Shown piece by piece: positions 8,181 through 17,491 of a stretch of 64,000 nt of DNA. Source of the DNA: Thaumasiovibrio sp047250365 (GTDB lineage Bacteria > Pseudomonadota > Gammaproteobacteria > Enterobacterales > Vibrionaceae); NCBI RefSeq assembly GCF_047250365.1, contig NZ_JBLBVL010000004.1, positions 62,001 through 126,000 on the forward strand. The letters are read 5' to 3'. Numbering within the stretch: position 1 is the stretch's first letter; each line of letters starts with the position of its first letter. Made by a program: the position numbers and the translations under genes. Under the pieces are notes generated by a model. That model saw nothing but the letters and a program-made list of their open reading frames with translations, did no database searches and was not told the DNA's origin.

Positions 8181-9425
8181 ATGATATTTAAGTGGATTGG
8201 ACTGTTTTTATTTGCTATTACCTCTACTGTAATAGCTGGTGAAAAATTGGAGTTTATGGTTTCTTCCGGCGATCAGATGGCTTTTGCTACTGAATGGATT
8301 AAACCTGAGTTTGAACGTCGTTATCCCGATGTCGAGCTTGTTATCACTAACGATGGGAATCTGGAAACTCGTATGGCTGCGGGAGACTATCCCAATGTCT
8401 ATGCGGGTATTTTTGGTTACATGGTACCGCGTTACGCTCGTTTAGGTCGACTTTCATATTTGGATGATTTTGAGGGTTTTGAAGCACTTAAACAGAGTAT
8501 TGCTCCTCAATTTATGACCAAAAACTTTGGACGTCATTACTTTATTCCATGGCTGGCAACCACCCAAATGATGATCTATAACAAGGCGCTGTTTGAAGAG
8601 GCAGGGCTGGATGCCGATACGCCGCCAGAGACATGGGATGAACTACTTCTTGCTGCAGAGAAAATTAGCGCACTGCCTGCGCGACGTAATGGTTCACGCG
8701 TCCACGGTGTTGCATTGTGGAATGATGCTCTCGCTACTGGAGGGTGGTATTGGAATATGCTAGCCCCACTGTATTACAACTTTAACGGTGGCGAATACCA
8801 ATTGTTGAATCGTTGGGGAACCCACCCAGTATTTGATCACCCAGATGCGGGAATGGTGGAGTTCTTTACTACCATGAAAGCGGTTCAGCAGTATGCGCCG
8901 TTGACAATGGAGCAAAATTTCTTCTCACGAACTATCGGTATGTGGCCTCAATATGGCGTATCTTGGGCTGCCAACTTGCAAGACGCAGCGGGAAAACCAA
9001 TGGTGATTGGGGAAGATGTTGGTATTGCGGCACTACCTGTTCTCAAAAAGGGCGATACACCATACTCTAACCTTGATGGACGAGCTTTAATGGTATTTAA
9101 AAATAGTCGCCATTTAGAAGAACGCAGTTGGCAGTTGATTGAAATGCTGATGGAAGAACGGTTTAACTTAGAAGCTTTAAAAGCACTGCAGAGCTTACCG
9201 ACGCTGGTGGCATTACAAAATCATGCCTACTTTCAGCAGCCGGAGATTAAGCCATTCGTTGAGCAACTCGAACATGTAGTGATGAATGAGTCTTCTGCGG
9301 CAGCAGGAGAGGTTTCATCCATTGTTCTTAGCTACTATTCAAAGGCGGTTGTTATGCAGAATATGTCGCCTGAAGAAGCGGTTGCGGCTGCGGCGGAAGA
9401 TGCAAAAAAAATAACCAAACATTAA
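8181..9425 (+). CDS. ABC importer solute-binding protein for (oligo)saccharides
   Basis: I place the start at 8181 rather than 8103 because AAGGATATCGAG precedes this ATG and the product then begins with a good signal peptide, MIFKWIGLFLF...VIAG. The 414-residue product is a family-1 extracellular sugar-binding protein: N-terminal KLEFMVSSGDQMAFATEWIKP, typical conserved ATTQMMIYNKALFEEAG, and a helical C-terminal lobe. It is followed by the two permeases. In Listeria the matching cluster has a binding protein that captures beta-1,2-glucooligosaccharides, so the same ligand is proposed here. No lipobox is visible, consistent with a soluble periplasmic protein. Confidence 0.88.
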   Translation: MIFKWIGLFLFAITSTVIAGEKLEFMVSSGDQMAFATEWIKPEFERRYPDVELVITNDGNLETRMAAGDYPNVYAGIFGYMVPRYARLGRLSYLDDFEGFEALKQSIAPQFMTKNFGRHYFIPWLATTQMMIYNKALFEEAGLDADTPPETWDELLLAAEKISALPARRNGSRVHGVALWNDALATGGWYWNMLAPLYYNFNGGEYQLLNRWGTHPVFDHPDAGMVEFFTTMKAVQQYAPLTMEQNFFSRTIGMWPQYGVSWAANLQDAAGKPMVIGEDVGIAALPVLKKGDTPYSNLDGRALMVFKNSRHLEERSWQLIEMLMEERFNLEALKALQSLPTLVALQNHAYFQQPEIKPFVEQLEHVVMNESSAAAGEVSSIVLSYYSKAVVMQNMSPEEAVAAAAEDAKKITKH

Positions 9426-9503
9426 AGACCTGATGATTGAGCGGCTTGTTACTATAACGTGCATGCCGCCACACACAATATTTAAGTTTTAGTGGAAAAC
9501 ACA

Positions 9504-10382
9504 ATGAATATAAAACGCTATTGGGTTTCTTACCTGTTTATGTTGCCATGGGCTGCGTATTTTCTAATTTTTATGCTTTACCCATTTTTCTTATCTCTTC
9601 AGAATAGTTTTTTAGATATTAATATTCTTAATCCAGAAAATACCCGTTTTGTTGGTTTGTCGAATTGGATTAATGGAGTCGCTGATCCGTACTTTTGGCG
9701 TTCAATATTTAACGTCATGTTTAATCAGTTAATATTTATATCATTGAGTTTCGTCTGCGCTATGTTAGCTGCATTGATGCTTAATGAAATTACGTTCCTT
9801 TCGAGCTTATTTCGTACAGTGCTGTTTATTCCTGTTGTGACCTCAATAACGGTGGCGATGATTATTTTTGACTTTGTGGCCGCTCCTACCGGACCGATAC
9901 AAAGTGCCATGATGGGTATGAATATGTTGGACGCACCAGTATTTTGGAAGTTTGAACAGTGGCTACCGATGCCAGTGATCGCTGTGTTTAGTGCTTGGAA
10001 GTGGTTTGGTGTTCAGATGATTATCTTTCTCGGGGGCATCGCCAGCATTAACCGTTCCCTGCTTGAAGCGGCAGATATCGATGGCGCTGGTTGGTGGCGT
10101 AAAGTGACCAAAATCATTTTGCCACTGATTAAGCCACAGATAGTCTTTGTTTTGACCATTAACGTTATTAATGGCCTGCAGATGTTTACTGAGGTCTTCA
10201 TGAACTTTGACCTCAAAGGCGGACCACACAATGCTGCGTTAACTCCGGTATTACACCTTTACCAAACAGGCTTTGAGCAGATGCGAATGGGCGAAGCGTC
10301 AACGATCGGTCTGTTACTCGCCATTCTAATTTTTATCCTCACCATGTTACAGCTGAAAATTACCAAAGGTAAGGAAGACTAA
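9504..10382 (+). CDS. ABC sugar importer permease (MalF type)
   Basis: The ATG at 9504 is preferred over the GTG at 9492 because AGTGGA is then placed as its ribosome-binding site. The product of about 292 residues has six predicted membrane segments and the cytoplasmic EAA loop EAADIDGAGWWRKVTKIILP, which docks to the ATPase. Its stop overlaps the next ATG by one base (TAATG), indicating translational coupling. It pairs with the permease at 10382. Confidence 0.9.
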   Translation: MNIKRYWVSYLFMLPWAAYFLIFMLYPFFLSLQNSFLDINILNPENTRFVGLSNWINGVADPYFWRSIFNVMFNQLIFISLSFVCAMLAALMLNEITFLSSLFRTVLFIPVVTSITVAMIIFDFVAAPTGPIQSAMMGMNMLDAPVFWKFEQWLPMPVIAVFSAWKWFGVQMIIFLGGIASINRSLLEAADIDGAGWWRKVTKIILPLIKPQIVFVLTINVINGLQMFTEVFMNFDLKGGPHNAALTPVLHLYQTGFEQMRMGEASTIGLLLAILIFILTMLQLKITKGKED

Positions 10383-11203
10383 TGAACAAGTTTAATAAAG
10401 GCAAAGCACTGGTCTACTTTGGTTTACTGGTTGCCAGTGCGATTGTGCTCTATCCATTCATTTTTATGATCATTAACTCCTTCAAGCCAGGTGCAGAGAT
10501 TATGCATTCCCCAAACTCTCTACCAAGCGTTTGGTCAGCAAAGGGTTATGTTGAAGTTTTTGATAGCATCAATCTAGGACGGATTTTCTTCAATACTATC
10601 TTTGTCTCGCTGTCGGTGACTTTTCTTAATTGCATTTTGTCCGCGATGGTTGCATTTGCAATCGCCAAAACCAAGATGCCAGGTCGCCACGTTTGGCTAC
10701 GTCTGATTTTGTCATCCATGATGGTACCGGCAATTCTGTTCACTATTCCGGTATACATGATGATGTATGAATGGGGTTGGGTGAACACCTATCGCGTACT
10801 GATCATTCCTGGAGCGATCAGTGCTTACAATATTTTTTTGTTATACCAATTTATGATCCAAGTGGACGAAGCGTATCTCGAAGCCGCTCGTATTGACGGA
10901 GCGAGTGAGATCCGCATCTTCTTCAAAATTGTCCTGCCAATGATGCGCCCGGCCATGGCCACTGTGGGTATCTTGACCTTTATGGGGGCATGGAATGACT
11001 TTATGGGACCGTTGCTCTATATCCGCGACGACTCAATGCTAACCCTTCAGATGGCACTGTTTAAGTTCCAACAGGATATTCCTGCTGGCAACCTTGAGCA
11101 GGTGTGGGCGATGACAACGATGATTGCCACGCCCGTGGTGTTTGTGTTCTTCTTCATGCAGAAGAACTTCATTAAAGCCTTTACCGGCGTAGGAGTGAAG
11201 TGA
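10382..11203 (+). CDS. ABC sugar importer permease (MalG type)
   Basis: This inner-membrane protein of 273 residues has six predicted helices, and its EAA loop reads EAARIDGASEIRIFFKIVLP, typical of the second carbohydrate permease. The C-terminus ENFIKAFTGVGVK-like (here NFIKAFTGVGVK) is usual for MalG-type subunits. The ATG overlaps the preceding stop by one base, and its own stop overlaps the next start (TGATG), so the permeases and the small protein are one translational unit. Confidence 0.9.
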   Translation: MNKFNKGKALVYFGLLVASAIVLYPFIFMIINSFKPGAEIMHSPNSLPSVWSAKGYVEVFDSINLGRIFFNTIFVSLSVTFLNCILSAMVAFAIAKTKMPGRHVWLRLILSSMMVPAILFTIPVYMMMYEWGWVNTYRVLIIPGAISAYNIFLLYQFMIQVDEAYLEAARIDGASEIRIFFKIVLPMMRPAMATVGILTFMGAWNDFMGPLLYIRDDSMLTLQMALFKFQQDIPAGNLEQVWAMTTMIATPVVFVFFFMQKNFIKAFTGVGVK

Positions 11204-11682
11204 TGAGTAACATGAAAAAAGTCGCCCTGCTGTTGTCGGTAGTGGTTATCGCATACTGGAGTGCGTGGGGGAAAACTTATTATCTAACTAAGCGCTATTT
11301 CGATTATGCCGTGGCACAAGAGGCCGAAGGCCATCCCGTAGTGGCATTAAAGGGGATGAATAAGTTGGAGTTAAGGATAGAAGAGAGATATTTTGGTGGT
11401 TATCAACAAGTGTTAGAGGCTTGGGATAGCACTACCTTCGGCTTACGACCAAGTTTTTATTACCAATCGCAACAGGCGCCACAACGTTTATTGTCGAGAT
11501 TAAACGCGGCTGAGCTTTACGCATTCATTGATGTTTATGTTCAACTTGATGTGCGTTATGTGCCTGAAGTTGCCCATTTGTTGATGCTCAAATCTTCCGA
11601 GCAAGGTAATGAAGCGTTAGAGGCTGAAATGCGAGATTTCCTCATCAATGCCTTTCCAGATCATCCTCTTGCTCAGTTTTAA
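11203..11682 (+). CDS. Small membrane-anchored protein of unknown function in the glucan operon
   Basis: The start at 11203 has AGGAG eight bases upstream and overlaps the permease stop. The 159-residue product has one N-terminal membrane helix (about residues 5-22, VALLLSVVVIAYWSAW) and a soluble, mostly helical remainder with no cysteines and no motif I recognise, ending in HPLAQF. The rest should lie in the periplasm if the positively charged N-terminus stays inside. Tight coupling with the permeases suggests a transporter-associated or assembly role. This is inference only. Confidence 0.7.
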   Translation: MSNMKKVALLLSVVVIAYWSAWGKTYYLTKRYFDYAVAQEAEGHPVVALKGMNKLELRIEERYFGGYQQVLEAWDSTTFGLRPSFYYQSQQAPQRLLSRLNAAELYAFIDVYVQLDVRYVPEVAHLLMLKSSEQGNEALEAEMRDFLINAFPDHPLAQF

Positions 11683-11788
11683 CTGAGTTATTCAAACATT
11701 TTGCCGCTTTTGTATTTTATTGTCGGCCATTTTTCTTGTCTGTATTGTGCCGGAATATGGCGCAATACCCTTGTTAGTTGAGTAGCGC

Positions 11789-13969
11789 ATGAACCCTATA
11801 TATAAAGATCCCGCCCAACCACTTGCGGTACGTGTTGATGATTTGCTGTCACAGATGACAGTAGCCGAAAAAGTAGGTCAGCTGTGTCAGATGCCGATGC
11901 TCGAATATGCTAAACATCGTGACCACTATTTGCAGACGGTACGTAAAGGTCGTTGCGGATCGCGCATTTTGGCCGACACTGCTTGGGCAGGAAATGCACC
12001 AGGAGAGGCTGTCTCCCCATACCAACTCAATGAGATTCAGCGCGCAGCGGTCGAAGAGAGTCGTTTGGGCATTCCTATCATAGTGGCGCGTGATGTAATT
12101 TATGGTCAGCAGACTGTATTGCCAATACCACTCGCGCAAGCTGCTTCATTTAACCCTCATCAAATTGAAGTGGCATATCGTTGTATAGCGAAAGAAGCGG
12201 CCTCTCTGGGCATTCATTGGACGTTTGCGCCTATGCTGGATATTGTTCGCGATCCACGTTGGGGACGCGTGATTGAGAGTGGTGGCGAAGACCCATTGGT
12301 ACTGAGTGAGATGGCAAAGGCGGTGGTAAAGGGCTTCCAAGGCAATGATCTTACCGCACAAGATAGCCTTGTTGCCTGTGCCAAGCACTTTGTCGGCTAT
12401 GGTGCCGCCGAGGGGGGGCGTGACTACGATACTACCGAGATCACAGATAACAGTTTACACAACGTTTATCTTCCTCCTTTTAAAGCCGCTGTCGAGGCAG
12501 GGGTTGCAACTGTGATGTCGGGCTTCAATGACCTAGGCGGAACACCTGTTTCAGGCAGCAAAGCGTTGATTAATGGTTGGCTAAAAACTGAGCAAGGCTT
12601 TGATGGTATGGTTGTCAGTGACTGGGGCTCAATTTCAGATCTAGCCTATTTTGGTGTGGCTGAGAATGCGCAAAATGCGGCGAAGCAAGCGTTGCAGGCT
12701 GGGGTTGATATGGCGATGACCAATGAAGCCTATGAAGGACACCTTGAAGCACTGATTGAAACGGGTGAAGTCGATCTGGTGACGCTGGATAATGCCGTTT
12801 CACGTGTTTTGCTAACCAAGTTTCGCGCCGGCCTGTTTGAGCATCCGTATGTCGATGAAACAGCACATCAAACCATGATGCGTCGCGAAGAGCATCTGCT
12901 TGCAGCACGGACTCTTGCTGAGCAAAGTATGGTGCTATTAAAAAATCAGCAGGTACTGCCTATTCGTGTGCCTAAAGAAGGACAACCACTGAAAATTGCT
13001 GTGATTGGTCCGCATGCTCATTCGCAACGCCAACATCTCGGCTCTTGGTGTCTGGATGGTAAAACGGAGGATGTGACCAGTATCTATGCCGGTTTGCAGG
13101 CGTTTATCGCGAAACACTATCTTAATGTTACTTTGTTGACTGAAGATGCGGCATTCACGGATGAGATGGTGGAGTGTGCGCACCGTGCAGATGTGGTGAT
13201 ATTTTGCAGTGGTGAGAGCCACCGTCGCACTGGTGAAGCGCGTAATGTTGCCGAGTTATTGCTGCCTGCAGGTCAAGAGGAGCAGATTCGAGCTATTGGC
13301 GAAACCGGTAAAGCGATGGTTGTGGTGCAATGTACTGGGCGTCCACTACCGTCGCCCGCGACGGAGCAATTTGCCGATGCGTTGTTGTACGCGTGGCAAT
13401 CAGGAACCGAGACTGGCCACGCGCTAGCTCGACTAGTGTTTGGTGCTGTGTCGCCATCGGGTAAACTACCAATGAGTGTGCCGCGTTCGACAGGACAAAT
13501 TCCTATCTATTATGCGCGTAAACCAATTGGTAAGATGCGCGATTTCCAAGACTATCAAGCATATAAAGATCAGCAAGATACGCCATTATATCCGTTTGGT
13601 TTCGGGTTAACTTATAGCCAGTTTGAATTCGAAAAATTACGCTTAAGCCATACAGAGCTACCCAAAGATGGCATCCTTGAGGTGACGGTATCGTTGAGCA
13701 ACCGTGGGTCTATCGAAGCGACGGAAGTTGTGCAATGTTATGTTCAGCACAACACAGCATCAACAACACGTCCGTTGCGGGAGTTGAAAGCTTTTTGTCG
13801 TATTACGTTACAACCGGGAGAGGAAAGGGATGTTACCCTTAATTTGCCTGCACATACACTGAGTTTTTACGGGGCTAAAGAAACGTTTTCGCTTGAAGCT
13901 TCGCTTGTTGATGTTTATGTAGGATCGGCCAGTACTGCGACGCTAAAAGACTCATTTACGATTAAGTAG
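11789..13969 (+). CDS. GH3 beta-glucosidase, probably acting on sophorose or short beta-1,2-glucans
   Basis: The 726-residue protein without signal peptide has the GH3 order: N-terminal TIM barrel (about 1-310), alpha/beta sandwich (about 370-590) and C-terminal fibronectin III-like domain (about 625-725). Asp278 in VVSDWGS is the expected nucleophile; CSGESHRRTGEARN is in the region that supplies the acid/base Glu. Other landmarks are KHFVGYG and YPFGFGLTYS. Listeria innocua places a cytosolic GH3 sophorose-preferring glucosidase beside its oligoglucan phosphorylase, which supports the same role here. Linkage specificity is inferred. Confidence 0.9.
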   Translation: MNPIYKDPAQPLAVRVDDLLSQMTVAEKVGQLCQMPMLEYAKHRDHYLQTVRKGRCGSRILADTAWAGNAPGEAVSPYQLNEIQRAAVEESRLGIPIIVARDVIYGQQTVLPIPLAQAASFNPHQIEVAYRCIAKEAASLGIHWTFAPMLDIVRDPRWGRVIESGGEDPLVLSEMAKAVVKGFQGNDLTAQDSLVACAKHFVGYGAAEGGRDYDTTEITDNSLHNVYLPPFKAAVEAGVATVMSGFNDLGGTPVSGSKALINGWLKTEQGFDGMVVSDWGSISDLAYFGVAENAQNAAKQALQAGVDMAMTNEAYEGHLEALIETGEVDLVTLDNAVSRVLLTKFRAGLFEHPYVDETAHQTMMRREEHLLAARTLAEQSMVLLKNQQVLPIRVPKEGQPLKIAVIGPHAHSQRQHLGSWCLDGKTEDVTSIYAGLQAFIAKHYLNVTLLTEDAAFTDEMVECAHRADVVIFCSGESHRRTGEARNVAELLLPAGQEEQIRAIGETGKAMVVVQCTGRPLPSPATEQFADALLYAWQSGTETGHALARLVFGAVSPSGKLPMSVPRSTGQIPIYYARKPIGKMRDFQDYQAYKDQQDTPLYPFGFGLTYSQFEFEKLRLSHTELPKDGILEVTVSLSNRGSIEATEVVQCYVQHNTASTTRPLRELKAFCRITLQPGEERDVTLNLPAHTLSFYGAKETFSLEASLVDVYVGSASTATLKDSFTIK

Positions 13970-14289
13970 AAGGGATAATGGGTTGTATCCTGGTCAGATT
14001 GCCTAGCTGCAATATAACGGTTTGACGATTATTGGAAAATCTGCGCCTCATTATTTCATGGGGCACTTTATATTGTCTGTTGTAGCCATCGAACGTCAAT
14101 TATCAACACAGATAAGCATTGAGCGATTGGTATTACAAACGGAACTTGATCAGCTGCTTGCCTGTCAAACGTAAAGTGTGTGTCAACATAATTAAAGTAA
14201 CGTAAAGATGCAGTACAAGCGCGTAAGTTTTTGCTATTGTGAACACTGTTTTATTGTATTGTGTCGTTACCCAGTTAAGAGGTATTGTG
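13970..14289. other. Intergenic stretch without a supported gene
   Basis: This stretch separates the glucan locus from ecotin. It contains a 38-codon ORF at 14058-14174 (+) with no ribosome-binding site and a helical, Leu/Gln-rich product, which I consider doubtful. No strong terminator with a T-run is visible after the GH3 gene. The promoter of ecotin should lie in the AT-rich end near 14180-14275. Confidence 0.5.
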
Positions 14290-14724
14290 ATGAAAAAGCT
14301 ATTTGGTGCAGCAGTATTGGTTTTGTGTTCGAACGCAGTGGTTGCACAACCCGAGAGTGCACATATGTTTTCGGCTGAGCTATATCCCGAGTTAACCATG
14401 CATGCCTTCAGCTTGGATAGCCGTGAAAATGAGAATGATAGCTTGCTGCAAGTGGTGGCAAGAAAGCAGGTCGAAGCGGATTGTAATGTACGTAATCTAA
14501 GTGTTGCAGTAGAAAAAAAATCTTTAGAAGGATGGGGATATCCTTACTATGTTGTTACCGAATCCCCAGCACGAGGGACGACTTTACTACCGTGTGAGGT
14601 TGAGGTTCGTTTACTAGAAAGTGCGAGAGGTGAGTTATACCGTTACAACAGCAAAGTGCCATTGGTGATTTATGCGCCAGCTGATATGGATATCGATTAT
14701 CGAGTATGGAGTCCTGAAAAATAG
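14290..14724 (+). CDS. eco: Ecotin, periplasmic serine protease inhibitor
   Basis: The ATG at 14290 is preceded by AGAGGT and gives a clean signal peptide, MKKLFGAAVLVLCSNAVVA. The 144-residue precursor carries the ecotin hallmarks KSLEGWGYPYYVV, RYNSKVPLVIYAP and YRVW. The two cysteines expected to form the ecotin disulfide are Cys65 and Cys102. The reactive bond aligns with E. coli STMMAC as TTLLPC, so P1-P1' would be Leu99-Leu100 instead of Met-Met. Ecotin dimers inhibit trypsin-fold proteases in the periplasm. The gene appears monocistronic. Confidence 0.93.
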   Translation: MKKLFGAAVLVLCSNAVVAQPESAHMFSAELYPELTMHAFSLDSRENENDSLLQVVARKQVEADCNVRNLSVAVEKKSLEGWGYPYYVVTESPARGTTLLPCEVEVRLLESARGELYRYNSKVPLVIYAPADMDIDYRVWSPEK

Positions 14725-14733
14725 TTTTGAAAT

Positions 14734-14762
14734 AACGCCATTACCGCACAGGTAATGGCGTT
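14734..14762 (+). terminator. Strong hairpin after ecotin
   Basis: AACGCCATTACC pairs perfectly with GGTAATGGCGTT around a 5-base loop. No T-run follows, so it may act as a Rho-dependent end or mRNA-stabilising structure rather than a classic terminator. Confidence 0.6.
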
Positions 14763-14946
14763 AACTGCATTTGAACGATCTTTGGTGTTAGGTAGGGCTT
14801 AAAATGTGTTGTATTCACTTTTAAATACATGATCTAAGCCATTTTTTCCTCCAAAAAAATCATCAATATTATTGATATATTGTGCTTGTATTTATCACCT
14901 TTAACGTATTTAGTTGATTGTTTATTGGACGTTGAATTTATACCAT

Positions 14947-16317
14947 TTATTCACATGGTGGTGCTAAGTGGATCATGGCTAGGCCACCCAGCGATGTCTC
15001 TCGATACTTTTTATTCATGTCCTTCCCAGTTTGATACATGGTTTCAATTACCTTATCTAATGATATTAGTGATTTGCTGGTACGTCGTAATGCCATTCTA
15101 CAAGCGTTAATTGCTTTCATCGCTCCCATTGCATTGCGCTCGATACAAGGGATCTGAACTAAACCACCAATAGGATCACATGTCATACCTAACGAGTGTT
15201 CCATTGCAATTTCTGCGGCAATGCAAATTTGCTCGTTACTGCCTCCTCGAAGTGATGCTAATCCAGCAGCGGCCATCGACGACGAAACACCAATTTCACC
15301 TTGGCATCCGACCTCTGCGCCAGAAATAGAGGCATTCATTTTGTACAGCATGCCAACCGCGCCAGCTACGGCTAGAAAATCTTTGATTTGTTTTAGGTCT
15401 AGTTTGCAAATAAATTTGTGGTAGTACATTAGTACAGCGGGAATAACGCCAGCAGCGCCATTGGTGGGCGAGGTGACGACTTGTCCACCAGCGGCATTTT
15501 CTTCGCTAACAGAAAAGGCGAACAGGTTAACCCAGTCCATGATACTCATTGGATCACTATTGGTTTTTTGGTTCGCTTTTAGTTGTTTAAGCAGTGAAGG
15601 CGCGCGTCGGGTTACATGCAATCCGCCTTCCAGTATGCCTTCTGATTCAAACCCTCGCTCCATACAGGCCGTCATGACATCCCAGATTTTTTGTGCCATC
15701 TGATCAATGTCTTGTTGTGATCGGAAGGCTAGTTCGTTTTGTTGTATCAGTGTACTCAAGCTCAAACCATGCTTTTGGCACAGAATTAGCAGGTCATCAG
15801 CATTGTCAAATGGGTAGGGGGGAGTGACTTCGCGGTGGTTAATGCCATTTTTGAGTTCGTCTGCGGTGGCAATAAAGCCGCCACCAATCGAGTAATATGT
15901 CTCTTGAAATAGTTGTTGGTTGGCCTTATCAAATGCACTGATAGTCATGCCATTTTCATGCAAAGGAAGATTACTGGTGTGGAAAATAATGTCTTCGCTT
16001 GAATTAAAGGAAATGGATGTTGTACCAGCCAGTAGAAGCGTGTGAGTCGCATTGCCTTGGCGCATTGCTCGGTTAGCATTGACTATATCGATGCTATCGG
16101 GGCGGTAGTTCATTAAACCGAGGATTGATGCCCTATCTGTATGGTGTCCTTTACCCGTTAAAGATAACGATCCATACAGGTCAACCTGAACTCGGCTTGT
16201 TTGGTCGATGTATGGTTGGATTTTCTTACAAAAATCGTATCCTGCCAACATCGGGCCATTTGTATGAGAGCTTGATGGCCCAACACCAACTTTAAAAATA
16301 TCAAAGATAGATAACAT
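14947..16317 (-). CDS. sdaA: L-serine dehydratase (L-serine ammonia-lyase), iron-sulfur type
   Basis: The enzyme deaminates L-serine to pyruvate and ammonia using an oxygen-labile [4Fe-4S] cluster. I start at the ATG at 16317, preceded by GGAG, which gives MLSIFDIFKVGVGPSSSHT, the normal start of SdaA/SdaB/TdcG; the upstream GTG adds only two residues. The 456 residues include the beta domain, then the alpha domain with SPTNGAAGVIP and three C-terminal cysteines in GMTCDPIGG, QIPCIERN and NACRMAL that fit cluster ligation. The AraC regulator gene lies directly upstream on the same strand. Which of the E. coli paralogues it corresponds to cannot be decided here. Confidence 0.93.
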   Translation of the reverse strand: MLSIFDIFKVGVGPSSSHTNGPMLAGYDFCKKIQPYIDQTSRVQVDLYGSLSLTGKGHHTDRASILGLMNYRPDSIDIVNANRAMRQGNATHTLLLAGTTSISFNSSEDIIFHTSNLPLHENGMTISAFDKANQQLFQETYYSIGGGFIATADELKNGINHREVTPPYPFDNADDLLILCQKHGLSLSTLIQQNELAFRSQQDIDQMAQKIWDVMTACMERGFESEGILEGGLHVTRRAPSLLKQLKANQKTNSDPMSIMDWVNLFAFSVSEENAAGGQVVTSPTNGAAGVIPAVLMYYHKFICKLDLKQIKDFLAVAGAVGMLYKMNASISGAEVGCQGEIGVSSSMAAAGLASLRGGSNEQICIAAEIAMEHSLGMTCDPIGGLVQIPCIERNAMGAMKAINACRMALRRTSKSLISLDKVIETMYQTGKDMNKKYRETSLGGLAMIHLAPPCE

Positions 16318-16399
16318 TCGCACACTCCGATAACAGAGGCTACTTCATTAAGAAGAGACTAATTATTTTCCTATTAATAGGGTAGTCGGTCGTGCCAGA

Positions 16400-17209
16400 T
16401 TAAGTGTTACATATTGCTATCGTTTGTTGATGGTTATCACGCAGTGTTTGTCGGTACTGCTCTGGTGTCATTCCGGAATATTTTTTGAATAATGAGATGA
16501 AGGGGCCACTTTGTGTGTAGCCCAAGAAAGTGATAATTTCGGCGGGTGAGATTCCTTTTTCAAGCATTTTCAAGGAAGTAAGGTATTTCTTCCGTGCTCG
16601 CCACTCAGTAAAGCTGATACCGAGCTCAGTTTTGAAATGGCGTGCTAACGATCGTTCCGTGGTCTTCAGTTTCTCTGCCCATTTTGCCAATGTTCGAGGG
16701 TGGTTAGGCATGTGTGTTAACCGAGCAATGATGGGGCAGATTAAAGGGTGCTGAGTTGAAGGGAGAAAGCTTTGTGTTTGTGGGGCTTGCTTGAGCTTGT
16801 CGAGCAAAACAGTCATAAGTCGGATGTCTGCTTCAGAGCTTGGTACACCGACATTACGTCGGCTTAAGTCTTCAATGATAGCGGCAATCAGCGGAGTGAC
16901 TTCAAATTGACAAATGATTTTGGGAAGACCAGTGCAGTGCGATAGCGTGACATTAATGGCGAAAAAGCCGTTAACGGTGGTTTCAGGGGTAAAGTGGGAT
17001 GCGTATGCAGGAACCCAAATCGCAAAATGTGGTGGGCTGTCTATGTGTCTCTTCGGTGTACGTAAACTAAGAACTTCGCCTTTCGATACTAGTAACTTAC
17101 CCCAGGGTGTGTGATATGGCTGATGGTTGACAGATAAGCGTGAACTGTAAGAAGAGAGAAATACTGTCGCTGGTGACGGCGTTGTTTGGAAGAACTGGTT
17201 GGTGATCAT
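16400..17209 (-). CDS. AraC-family transcriptional regulator
   Basis: The product has an N-terminal cupin-like sensing part and a C-terminal AraC double helix-turn-helix (from about residue 165: WAEKLKTTERSLARHF and later FLGYTQSGPFISLFKKYSGMTPEQYR). The ATG at 17209 is used; an in-frame TTG at 17221 is possible. It lies 82 bases upstream of sdaA on the same strand, so it may be cotranscribed and could act on serine use, but its effector is unknown. The short-loop architecture resembles NimR-like AraC proteins. Confidence 0.85.
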   Translation of the reverse strand: MITNQFFQTTPSPATVFLSSYSSRLSVNHQPYHTPWGKLLVSKGEVLSLRTPKRHIDSPPHFAIWVPAYASHFTPETTVNGFFAINVTLSHCTGLPKIICQFEVTPLIAAIIEDLSRRNVGVPSSEADIRLMTVLLDKLKQAPQTQSFLPSTQHPLICPIIARLTHMPNHPRTLAKWAEKLKTTERSLARHFKTELGISFTEWRARKKYLTSLKMLEKGISPAEIITFLGYTQSGPFISLFKKYSGMTPEQYRQTLRDNHQQTIAICNT

Positions 17210-17371
17210 GATTAGCGTCAAGGCCGTGTCTTATTTGATATATATGTATCAGATAAGACATTCGGCGTAAAGTTCTTTGTGCGCACTGTGCATATTGATG
17301 GTGAATGTGTTATAAGTCCGCCTAACGACCGACTAATAGGGAAATGGCGGTAATGGATTCTAATTGTACGG

Positions 17372-17435
17372 GTCTCTAAGCCTTGGTGTTACGCCCTTCG
17401 CAAATAGCGAAAAGGGGGAGGTGCTGAGGCGAGAC
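17372..17435 (+). ncRNA. Candidate structured leader RNA, class unknown
   Basis: GTCTC plus GCCT (17372-17383, with a TAA bulge) pair with AGGC plus GAGAC (17427-17435), enclosing a second stem CCCTTCGC/GCG..AAGGG (17394-17416) with an AAATA loop. The element lies 56 bases before the small ORF at 17492 and overlaps an eight-codon ORF at 17353-17379 (ATGGATTCT...CTCTAA). I compared it by eye with fluoride, manganese (yybP-ykoY), c-di-GMP and glycine riboswitches and found no full match. Strand and function are inferred from the downstream ORF. Confidence 0.4.
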
Positions 17436-17491
17436 GAGAGTAATAATGCAATTGGTTTACTGTATCATTTGACAGATGTAGCGGAGTAGAA

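Noticed and set aside
14058..14174. 38-codon ORF before ecotin
   Set aside because: No ribosome-binding site and no recognisable product; kept only as a remark.
17372..17435. Fluoride or manganese riboswitch
   Set aside because: CTGAGGCGAGAC resembles parts of those motifs, but the conserved 5' segments and pseudoknot partners are not present.
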